DNA from: Spongilla lacustris
Taxonomy: Eukaryota > Porifera > Demospongiae > Spongillida > Spongillidae
DNA length: 64,000 nucleotides
Reading direction: 5' to 3'
Assembly: GCA_949361645.1 (NCBI GenBank)
Contig: OX442426.1
Location: 5,340,278-5,404,277 of the forward strand
A program made the translations under genes and the position numbers. Below the pieces are notes generated by a model. That model was not told the DNA's origin. It did no database searches and worked only from the letters and a program-made list of their open reading frames with translations. Positions 35,837 to 45,228 of the stretch are shown here, piece by piece. The stretch's first letter is position 1; each line of letters begins with the position of its first letter.

Positions 35837-38800
35837 ATGAGTTCCTGGAGGGACCTGTGGGATTGGCTCAAGAAGGAACTTTTTGAGTTCAGAATTGTCT
35901 TCCCTATTGTAAGAATTTTCTTTGTACATGTGCATGTTGCATCAAATTTACACTCACACACACGTGCACACGCACACACACCACATACATGTACATGTAT
36001 GCACACACATGCATCATACACACACACATACTACACATGCATCATACACACACACATACTACATATGCACACACACGTACACACACACACACATACTACA
36101 TATGCACACACACACATACATGTACTACATATGCACACACATACTACACATGCACACACACATACTACATATGCACACACATACTACACATGCACACACA
36201 CATACTACATATGCACACACATACTACACATGCACACACACATACTACATATGCACACACACATACTCACATTCCTGCTGCCTGTTCAAATGTCAGTACA
36301 TAACACTACTGCTCACACAAGCCATATTTTTTGAGTCCTTGGCCTTTGTTGGCCACTATGTTACAGGGAGGACCAACTACACAACTGTGCATGGCAGGAA
36401 CAACTCCACCATTATCCTTCCCCCAGATGATCCTGTCAAGTATAACGATGCAGCAGGTGAGATAACAGGGTCATTGAGTTACATGTATACCAACCTCTTC
36501 TGTTTTTTTTTTTTTCACCCTAAAGCCCTTGCAATTTCAGTAAGTGGTCATGCCTTTTTGCATCCTTCAATTGTAGTATCCACTTTGCTCCCCTTCCCCT
36601 CCTCCTCCTTTCACTCCACCCCTTACCCTCCTCGTGACGACTCTCCACCCCTTCCCTCCTCCCTCCACCCTTTCCATCCTCCCTCCACCACTTCCCTCCT
36701 CCCTCCACCCCTTCCATCCTCCCTCCACCCCTCTTCTCCTCCCTCCACCCCTCTTCTCCTCCCTCCACCCCTCCTCCTCCCTCCACCCCTCTTCTCCTCC
36801 CTCCACCCCTTCCCTCCTCCCTCCACCCTCTTCCTCCTCCCTCCACCCCTTCCCTCCTCCCTCCACCCTCTTCCTCCTCCCTCCACCCCTTCCCTCCTCC
36901 CTCCACCCTCTTCCTCCTCCCTCCACCCCTTCCCTCCTCCCTCCACCCCTTCCCTCCTCCCTCCTCCCCTTCCCTCCTGCCTCTTGGCCCCTTTGCACAG
37001 ATCATCAACATAACAGGGATATCTGTTATCTATGGACTTGGCACAGCTGTGGACACACACTGCTCTCAAGTGAGACCATCCTGTTGACCTGTCACTCTTT
37101 ATCGTAGCTATGTACTACCTAGGCATTTGGATGCAAGAATTACAAGAAAGTGGGTGTTGTCTTTCAGCGAGGTGGGAATGCACTTTATTATGTACTTTAG
37201 TTCTATATCATTTGTGTAATGTGTTGTGCATTGCTCTTATCCATTGAAAATAGTTTTCTCTCTTCCCTTTCTCTCTCCTTCCTTCCTCTCTCCTTCCTTT
37301 CTCTCTCCTCCCTTTCTCTCTCCTTCCTTTCTCTCTCCTCCCTTCCTCTCTCCTCCCTTCCTCTCTCCTTCCTTCCTCTCTCCTCCCTTTCTCTCTCCTT
37401 CCTTCCTCTCTCCTCCCTTTCTCTCTCCTTCCTTTCTCTCTCCTTCCTTCCTCTCTCCTTCCTTTCTCTCTCCTCCCTTTCTCTCTCCTTCCTTTCTCTC
37501 TCCTCCCTTCCTCTCTCCTCCCTTCCTCTCTCCTTCCTTCCTCTCTCCTCCCTTTCTCTCTCCTTCCTTCCTCTCTCCTCCCTTTCTCTCTCCTTCCTTT
37601 CTCTCTCCTTCCTTCCTCTCTCCTTCCTTTCTCTCTCCTCCCTTTCTCTCTCCTTCCTTTCTCTCTCCTCCCTCCCTCTCTCCTCCCTTCCTCTCTCCTT
37701 CCTTCCTCTCTCCTCCCTTTCTCTCTCCTTCCTTCCTCTCTCCTCCCTTTCTCTCTCCTCCCTTCCTCTCTCTCCTCCCTTTCTCTCTCTCCTCCCTTTC
37801 TCTCTCCTTCCTTCCTCTCTCTCCTCCCTTCCTCTCTCCTCCCTTCCTCTCTCCTCCCTTTCTCTCTCCTTCCTTTCTCTCTCCTTCCTTCCTCTCTCCT
37901 CCCTTCCTCTCTCCTCCCTTCCTCTCTCCTCCCTTCCTCTCTCCTCCCTTTCTCTCTCCTTCCTTTCTCTCTCCTTCCTTCCTCTCTCCTCCCTTTCTCT
38001 CTCCTCCCTTTCTCCTCCCTTTCTCCTCCCTTTCTCTCTCCTCCCTTCCTTTCTCCTCCCTTTTGTGTATTTCCCTCTTCTACTCTTTGCATCTGTAACA
38101 ACCCACCCACCACCCCCCCCCCCCCCTCTTCCCTACCCTCCAGGGCTTCTGGTCATAGGACTGTGCATGTTCCCCATATTGGCCTTTTGGCTCAACATGC
38201 AGTCTATTCTCTCAGTACTGCAGCAGGACCCGGCAGTTGTCAGGTTAGCATTGCCTCATCCAGGGATGATGCACCCAAGTGAGTTTAATTGTCCTCCTAC
38301 ATTGTATGTTAGGCTGACAGCTAAGTACATGCGGATCTTCTGTGCAGCACTGCCGGTAATGGGACTTACATTGTGTACATTTGTAATCGGTTTTATTAAT
38401 TCTGTTGTGATTTTGTTTCTTTCTTTCCACCCCCAAGGGTGTTTTTCTTGTGATCCTATTAGCCAAGTACCTGCAAGCACAGGTTAGCTTGAAATATGAG
38501 TTTCTTTGATGACGAAAATCCCCCCTTCCCCTCCCCCTTTTGAGGGACAGAACCTTTTAAACATTGATGCCTTTCCCTCCCACTCAACACAGAGCATCAT
38601 CCTGGTGTTCATTCTTGTGGGGTTAATCTCCAATGTGATCAACATAGTCCTCCATGTCGGTTTGTTGGCTGGCGCTAAACTAGGCTTCACGTAAGTCACC
38701 TTTTTGACTGGGGAACTGTCAGGTTTCATTGCTTGTGTACACAATACAGGGGTGCCGTCATTTCCATGACGATAAGTCAGGGGCTTTCCCCTGTGTTTGT

Positions 38801-41800
38801 CCTCGTGTACATGTTTGCCTGCGGGCTCCACAAGCAGACGTGGGGAGGGTGGACCTGGGAGGCCATGGAGGACTGGTGGCCCTTCGTCAAGCTGGCCATT
38901 CCCGGGGTCCTCATGATTGGGTTGGAGTGGTGGAGCTACGAGATTGGAGGGCTGGTGTTGGGCACCATCAGCAAAACTGAGCAGGCCATCCACCTCAATA
39001 TCCTTAACATCAACGCTATCCTCTTCTTGGTGAGCCTTGTTGTCTTTAATGTGCATTGGTGTATATGTTATTGTACGGGTTGTCTGGACGACGGTTGATT
39101 AAAGTTGTATCTTTAGGATTAGTCCTTTACTAAGTTAATTGCACTTACATGTAGAATAGACCACACTGGTCAGACTGACAGTGGTGGTTCACTGTGGGAT
39201 TAAAATGTGTAGCATCTGTTTACATAACTGTTGCCTTGACTACAATAGTCTGCGCTGTCCATTGGGATAACAGGAAGTATTCGTGTTGGTCAAGAGCTAG
39301 GTGCTGGGCGTGGTCACATCGCCAAGAGGGTCTTCTATTTTGTCCTTATCGTCACATGTAAGCAGTGTGCTGTGTGTGGGTGTGTTACAGGCTGTAGTTC
39401 TTGTGCATGTTTACATGTACATGTACATAAACCTTTACAAAATCCTTTGTTAATTCCTTTATTGAATCCTCCCTTTACGTCTTTCATTAAATCCTTTGCA
39501 CTTTACATGTACATCTTCCCATGTGTCTTTTCGTGTTCAGTTGTTCAATCGTTACTCTTTATTGTAGTGTTGGTGCATGTAGAGTGCATGTGTTTTTGAT
39601 GTTTGTGAACTTATCTGTTCTAAAACCCCCCTTACTAAAACCTTTATTAAAGCCTTTATTAAAACCTTTATTAAAAGACCTTTATTAAAACTTTTTTCGA
39701 ACCCCTTTATCGAATCGTTTGTGAATCCTTTATGCTTATACTCGTTCTTACTTAAAAGTATCTTTTCATATTCAGTTGTTCAATCGTTACTCTTTGCTGC
39801 CATCGTGCAAGGAGTGAAACAGTATGTTGGGAGAATACTTTCTAGTGAAAAGTAAGTTGTAGCCACTTCATACATGTACATGTGCGTATGTACATGTATG
39901 TGTGTATGTATTTATGTATGTGTGTAATGTATGTATGTAGGTAGGTATGTATGTGTATGTATGTGTGTAATGTATGTACGTAGGTAGGTATGTATGTGTA
40001 TGTATGTGTGTAATGTATGTACGTAGGTAGGTATGTATGTGTATGTATGTGTGTAATGTATGTACGTAGGTAGGTATGTATGTGTATGTATGTGTGTAAT
40101 GTATGTACGTAGGTAGGTATGTATGTGTATGTATGTGTGTAATGTATGTACGTAGGTAGGTATGTATGTGTATGTATGTGTGTAATGTATGTACGTAGGT
40201 AGGTATGTATGTGTATGTATGTGTGTAATGTATGTACGTACGTATGTGTGTATGTATGTACATGTATGTATGTACATGTATGCAATGTAATACTAGTGCA
40301 TACTGAATGATGAGAGGTTTTGTTTCTTAAGTGCATGTCTTAAATTGGGTTGCATCAGGTAGATTTTAATTTTACATGTACATGTATAATAGTCTAACTT
40401 TATTATTATTTTATATGGGAAATCATTATCACACTACTTTTACACAAAATATAATAACACATTAAAAAACTATTTTTCGTTATGTGCTTTTACAGTACAT
40501 GTATATCGATTTTATTATCATGTATTTAGGGTGGTCATCGAGGGGATGGCTAAGGTGATCAACATTCTCTCCCCTTTCCTCATCTGTGATCACATGCAGG
40601 TAAGCCAGCCAGCCCAGTGATGATGTCAGCACTGCTGATTACACACTTTAAAGTAGTAAATATGTAACAGTCCCAATGAGAAAATTTGTGTGCCAAAATT
40701 ATTTTGTTTTCCGTTGACCAGATAATTATATTGAAAGCAGTTGACATGAACATAGGCTTGCTGATTTCATATTTGAGATGAACTGTAATTACATGTACAT
40801 CTGTTGGAAAAGGAATGCACACATTTAAATTCCTCCATCAGGACCATTAAGTAATGGATAAAGAAGTGACATGTACATGTATTTTAAAGTTATGGTACCA
40901 AAGTACATACAATGTAGATTTTTATAAAAGAACTTCTAGTTTGCATTTTGCAGGCTTGCAGTTATTAAATTTACTGCTTAATCTTTTAGTAGGGTTCTGT
41001 TTTCAGCCCATACATGTAAATGCATCTTAAGTGTGTCACAGTACAAGAGAGTACAGCTTATTGTACCCCAAGTACATGTACAATAAGCTGTACTCTCCAG
41101 TGGCAGGTGTGTGAGCAACACAAATGGTCGTAGCAGGACAACACAACACGTGTGGTTAAACTTTGACTTTTGGGGTGAAAGAATGGTTGCTTGAAGTGGG
41201 TGCCACAGGGTTGCAAAAATTTGTGTTGCAACAGCCACTAGTTACAGTACATGTAGATACATGTACATGTACATGTGATGGGAATGGCTGTATAGAGCTG
41301 TTTCATTGTGTGATAGCATTTCCTCTATTTGGTTTTGGTGCACACAAGCTTATTCCGAGGCTTATTCCAAGGCTTATTCCTAGGCTTACTCTATGTGCAT
41401 TATACAATGAATATTTTCTTGCTATCAATGAGATACATGTAGTTATTTCATATATGCATCAGTATGACCAACTGAACTGCGACACCATTAAGGGCCAAGT
41501 TAAAAGCATTAATTATTAACACAATTATTATCGTGGGCATTATTTGTTTCCTACGAGTTATTGTGAGTTGTATTCATGGCAAGATGCTATCAAACTTGCA
41601 GACGACTTGCAGGAAATGAATAACTCCTATGATATGCCTTGTACCTTGAGTGTGAATGGTTAATGCTTTTAACGTGGCTCAGGACGGTGCTGTATATATC
41701 TGATCAAACCATGTAGTGTGCTCACAAAACAGATTAAGTAACCATAGCTGTTGACATGAATTCCTTATTACTTCTCCTCTCCAGGGTGCTCTGGGAGGAG

Positions 41801-43399
41801 TGCTGCGAGGGTCAGGCCGACATTTCATTGGTGCTATTGTCAACTTTATTTCCTTCTACTGTATTGGTCTGCCCATTGGGATATCCCTGGCATTGGTGAA
41901 ATGTTATGGTGCTGAAGGGCTGTGGATTGGTCTCTTCTGTGGTGCCTTTGTAGAGGTATGTGGTGACGTGTACATGAAAGATGAGGGCACTGAATGGCTC
42001 TAGGAGCATGAAGAGTGAGGGCACTGAATGGCTCTAGGAGCATGAAGAGTGAGGGCACTGAATGGCTCTAGGAGCATGATGAGTGAGGGCACTGAATGGC
42101 TCTAGGAGCATGAAGAGTGAGGGGATGTGCACAGTGATGCAATTATATTAGGATCATTCACAAGGTTACATATAAAACAATACCACCAGTGTACATACTT
42201 CACTAGTACTGAGTACTAAATGTACCCACCATTTGTCAAATCTGTACACTAAGCGCAAGATACACTAACAGTGCAGATGCATATGAAGTGTTAATGGCAG
42301 ATAGTACATGTACATGTCACAAGGGCTGAGGCTACATTATGTATCTGTCCACCAGCCTGGTGATGTACATTGTAAAGACTTAGTCACCTGCACTTCTGTA
42401 GGTGCCTTGCTATGGCATGCAGATGTGGAGCTCCTCTATGATGTATCCAAACTTCTCTGCTTCTTGCTCTTTGGTGTATACATTACATGCATGATGTGGG
42501 TGGGAGCGGGTCAACAGTGGTAAAAAAGTAATTTGTAAACACTTGGTGTGTTTTGCTGTGTTTACATGTATTGCACTTCATCAATTGATGTACATATATG
42601 TTCTTAAATAGTTACTGCAGGTTTTTTCATGTATGTACCTTCATATGTAGACAGTTGTTTTCATTGTACTACTGGTGTGCACTGATTGGGATAAGGAAGC
42701 CAAAAAGGTGGGTGACTTCTTAATTTGAAAGGACACATTTTATAATAGTATACGTGATTGTTGCAGGCCATGGCAAAACATGGACTAGTGATACTAGAAG
42801 AGATAGTGCAAAATTCTGAAGAGAAAGGCATTGAACTGAAGGCAGTTTTAGGAGGGAAGACAGATGCATTTGTCCATTTGCACAATGAAGAGGAAAAAGT
42901 TGGCCAGTTCGTTGAACAGAAAAATGGTGATGGACTAACACCATGTGAGAAGATGAGTGGTGATGGACTAACACAGATTGAGGAAATGAATGGTGATGGA
43001 TTAACAGAGTGTGGTATGCAGTCAGATGACAAGCTAAAGCAGTCTCCTGAAGGGACAAGTGGTATCACCGAAACAACCTCAAAAAGTAAGCTGTTGAGCA
43101 TGCGCTGTGTGCACACCATTAACAGTGTCTGTACCAATCTTACATCAGCACACTCTCATCATGCGAACAGCATGGATAAACTAGATGTAATCGTCTTGGA
43201 CGATGAGACACCTAGGCGGACTGAAGGACTAACAATTTGGCGCCCGAGATTGAAGCTGTTACTGATAAGATCACCGTTTGTGATATGTGCGGTGGTTGTC
43301 CTAATTATCGGCATCATCTGCGCTGTCCACATTAATTACACCACCAGACCTAGAGAATATCGCAGTAATGCCTATTGCAATGGTTCCGTCATAGAGTAA
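35837..43399 (+). CDS. SLC47A: MATE-1: multidrug and toxin extrusion transporter, SLC47 family
   Basis: Proton/organic-cation antiporter of the plasma membrane by family. Sixteen exons join in phase to 681 residues: 35837-35908, 36297-36456, 36526-36539, 37001-37069, 37123-37171, 38144-38243, 38313-38355, 38438-38482, 38593-38690, 38750-39029, 39249-39357, 39776-39851, 40530-40599, 41785-41955, 42651-42707, 42767-43399. Family marks: YITLLLTQAIFFESLAFVGH (first helix), GLGTAVDTHCSQ, WGGWTWEAMEDWWPF, LEWWSYEIGG (carrying the paired glutamates of animal MATEs), SIRVGQELGAG, GVLRGSGRHFIG. The position aligned by eye with the later helix glutamate of human MATE1 appears to be asparagine. Residues about 470-640 form a long acidic cytosolic loop with three NGDGLT-type repeats; a 13th helix (about 640-662) ends the protein. 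A splice acceptor at 35826 suggests a non-coding first exon. It lies tail to tail with MATE-2. Confidence 0.95.
35950..36270. repeat. CA/CATAC-rich repeats in MATE-1 intron 1
   Basis: Irregular CA repeats, then units with core ACATACTACATATGCACACA of alternating length. Fills most of intron 1; His-Thr-Tyr open frames are artefacts. Confidence 0.93.
36526..36539 (+). other. 14-nt micro-exon of MATE-1
   Basis: CCCTTGCAATTTCA is preceded by an acceptor AG and followed by the donor GTAAGTGG. It turns phase 1 of the preceding exon into phase 0 for the next and inserts Ala-Leu-Ala-Ile-Ser. Skipping it would shift the frame. MATE-2 has the same micro-exon at 55979-55992. Confidence 0.88.
36590..36985. 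repeat. CCTCCCTCCACCCCTT repeats in MATE-1 intron 3
   Basis: About 20-24 units of 14-20 bp built from CCTCCCTCCACCCCT with CTT insertions. It nearly fills the intron between the micro-exon and exon 37001-37069. Confidence 0.95.
37254..38064 (+). repeat. 811-nt uninterrupted homopyrimidine tract
   Basis: Only C and T occur on the plus strand across this interval, in repeats built from CTCTCTCCTTCCTT and CTCTCTCCTCCCTT. It occupies most of the MATE-1 intron between exons 37123-37171 and 38144-38243. Ser-Leu-Pro-Phe (plus) and Arg-Glu-Gly-Lys (minus) open frames are artefacts of the tract. Confidence 0.98.
38105..38126. repeat. Poly-C run before MATE-1 exon 6
   Basis: Run of C with one A interruption, 17 bp upstream of the 3' splice site region of exon 38144-38243; serves as part of its pyrimidine tract. 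Confidence 0.8.
39526..39560 (+). repeat. Duplicated intron-exon boundary (decoy of exon 12)
   Basis: This 35-nt segment matches 39761-39795 with two mismatches and includes the acceptor (TTCAG) and the first 20 nt of exon 12 (TTGTTCAATCGTTACTCTTT). After that it diverges and soon meets an in-frame stop. Between the two copies are many CCTTTATTAAAA repeats, suggesting slippage or unequal exchange. Confidence 0.8.
39600..39735. repeat. CCTTTATTAAAA-type repeats
   Basis: Six or more diverged units of about 12-20 bp around CTTTATTAAA in the intron before exon 12. Confidence 0.8.
39930..40245. repeat. 43-bp minisatellite, about 7 copies
   Basis: TGTATG-rich array with core AATGTATGTACGTAGGTAGG repeating every 43 bp in the MATE-1 intron between exons 12 and 13. 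Confidence 0.95.
41048..41096. repeat. Perfect 19-bp hairpin
   Basis: AGAGTACAGCTTATTGTAC and its exact complement are separated by 11 nt in a MATE-1 intron. Possibly a tiny foldback element; no target duplication is clear. Confidence 0.85.
41470..41690. repeat. Diverged inverted repeat
   Basis: GGCCAAGTTAAAAGCATTAA near 41493 pairs imperfectly with TTAATGCTTTTAACGTGGCT near 41660, giving about 200 bp of foldback-like sequence in a MATE-1 intron. Its ends resemble those of the element at 62880-62985 (AGAGCCAATTTAAAAGCATT). Confidence 0.6.
41985..42122. repeat. 34-bp tandem repeat, about 4 copies
   Basis: Units with core GGCTCTAGGAGCATGAAGAG start about 30 bp after the donor of MATE-1 exon 41785-41955. 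Confidence 0.93.
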
Positions 43400-44210
43400 C
43401 TTTGTCATGTAAAGAAAAATAATTTTCAACTTATTGATTTGATCTTGCAACAATAATGCATTTGTTCTGTTCTGTATGTATGTGTTGTGTCACATGATTT
43501 TGAGTATGCAAACAATCGTATATCGGTTATATGTACAATGCATTCAATTAAATATTCACTTCATCAGTTTGATTGTCTTGGCTTGTATTGTATTGGGACA
43601 TGTCGTCTCGGAAAAAATGGTCATTTGGTTTTCTGGGGCCTCTACAAATTGATGCTTACGTCTGATTTTTGTTAGCCATTCACAGCAAGCATTGCTCTTC
43701 TGTTGCTTCTCTTCTACCTTTGTTTGACCTTTAATCCCCCATCGTCCTACGCGTAGGACGCAAGTTATAAATTATTTTTTAGCAAACTCATATGAACAGA
43801 GAACAAACCAAAATCTCATTGTACTGTAGAAATGGTTATCAATTCAGAAAATACTGGTACTTCCTTGCAATTCTTCAAAGATTGTCAAATACAGTCAGTA
43901 CTGCAGTGCTAAAAGATGTATTTTCGGTAATTGCAAAGCAACTTCAAGTACCAACAAGTACATGTAATGTTGGAAAGATCACAACTACATGTTAAAAGAA
44001 GGGGGTAGTAAGAGGTCTTTTGCACTAAGCATATACATGTACATTTTGTAATTGTAGATTTGGAAACTTCAGCCTGGCACCAGACATCATTGATAGCACA
44101 CAGGGCAAAAGCACTAGCTGTCTGAGACCTCATCATCAAACATGCTCAGGGCATCTGTCTGAAAGGTGAGGTGACCTTAGATATTTTAACTATTCTGCAG
44201 AAGCCCCCAC
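43400..44210. other. MATE-1 3' flank
   Basis: Likely MATE-1 3' UTR and intergenic sequence between two convergent genes. AAAGAAAAATAATTTT follows the stop by about 15 bp, but a single poly-A signal cannot be chosen. Confidence 0.4.
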
Positions 44211-44220
44211 ACACATGTAC

Positions 44221-44279
44221 TAGTCTGGGGACCAGACCATATATGAGAATATGGCATATATGGTCTGGTCCCCAGACTA
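44221..44279. mobile_element. 59-bp Mutator-like miniature element
   Basis: Two perfect 25-bp inverted arms (starting TAGTCTGGGGACCAGACC) around a 9-nt centre, flanked by a perfect 9-bp target duplication CACATGTAC (44212-44220 and 44280-44288). The ends resemble the 164-bp and 769-bp elements at 31727 and 60200. It would look like a microRNA hairpin by folding alone, but the flanking duplication argues for a transposed element. Confidence 0.82.
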
Positions 44280-44289
44280 CACATGTACA

Positions 44290-45225
44290 TGCAGAAGTGA
44301 AACTAATTAATAAATTGGACATCTCAGATCAAAAAATCAAACTATAATTAACACAAAGACTGAGCTTTAATTATCATAGTTTAATTATCATAGTTATCAA
44401 CTAACAGCAATAACTTCACAACAAAGAAAAGGTTGTTGAAGTTGGTACTTGAATTCAATGATGCTCCACTGCATATTGTACAATAACTAATGATCTAAAC
44501 TTAATCGTTTTGAATATGTTGGGTGTTAATTGGGCGTGGTAAAGCTCAACCTTTTAAAATAAGCAGAATCTTACTAGTAATGTATAGGTATATGAAGAAA
44601 ATCCCGCTTAGTATATATGCATCGCATTTCATTGGTTTATAATGTATCAGCATAGCTATCTACTACTCTGTACTGCCTGGTAATATTCAAACCAATTGAA
44701 GCAACTTTTGATACACGTACTGATACAGTACGTGTAGTCTATAGAGGTATAACTCGCAATTGAAATTATCGCTTGATTATAATAATACCTTAAATTTATT
44801 ATAAGTTCAAGTAAGTGATTAATTAATATCAATCCAGATGGTGACTGGGACGATAGCTATATATTCTGCATGACACATTAAGAAGTGTGGTGTGCATGTG
44901 TACATGTCTTTACTGGGTGTCCATTCATTTTTGAATCAATATAATCCAACCATAGGATAAGTAAGATATTGGGGGAAACAGTAGCTGTTTGAGACTTTCT
45001 ATATGAGTATGCTAATGGACTTCAAGCTACTCTGATCCACACGCAGTCACATGCAGAGGTTATTTACAAATGCAAATATCAAAATGTGCTTCAAAATTAA
45101 ATTGTCGAGTTTTTTTTTGAGATAATTAAAAAAAAAATACAACACATTTATACAGTTCAGCCAATATACAACTTTTTAAAATGATAATCATGTAAATGAT
45201 ATTTAATTTGTGCTGCATGTGGGGC
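44290..45225. other. Intergenic region between convergent MATE genes
   Basis: AT-rich, no gene recognised. The last 45 bp (from about 45181) is MATE-2 3' UTR, since it is shared with the MATE-3 3' flank at 62249-62294. Confidence 0.5.
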
Positions 45226-45228
45226 AAA

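Noticed and set aside
35922..37013. 363-codon plus-strand frame
   Set aside because: Runs through CA repeats, one MATE-1 exon and a CCTCC array. Only 36297-36456 is coding, as part of MATE-1.
37208..38487. Open frames of 290-422 codons over the CT tract
   Set aside because: They are translations of a homopyrimidine repeat (Ser/Leu/Pro/Phe or Arg/Glu/Gly/Lys) inside a MATE-1 intron. Only the exons from 38144 on are real.
44221..44279. microRNA precursor
   Set aside because: Perfect arms with a 9-bp flanking duplication fit a miniature transposon better.
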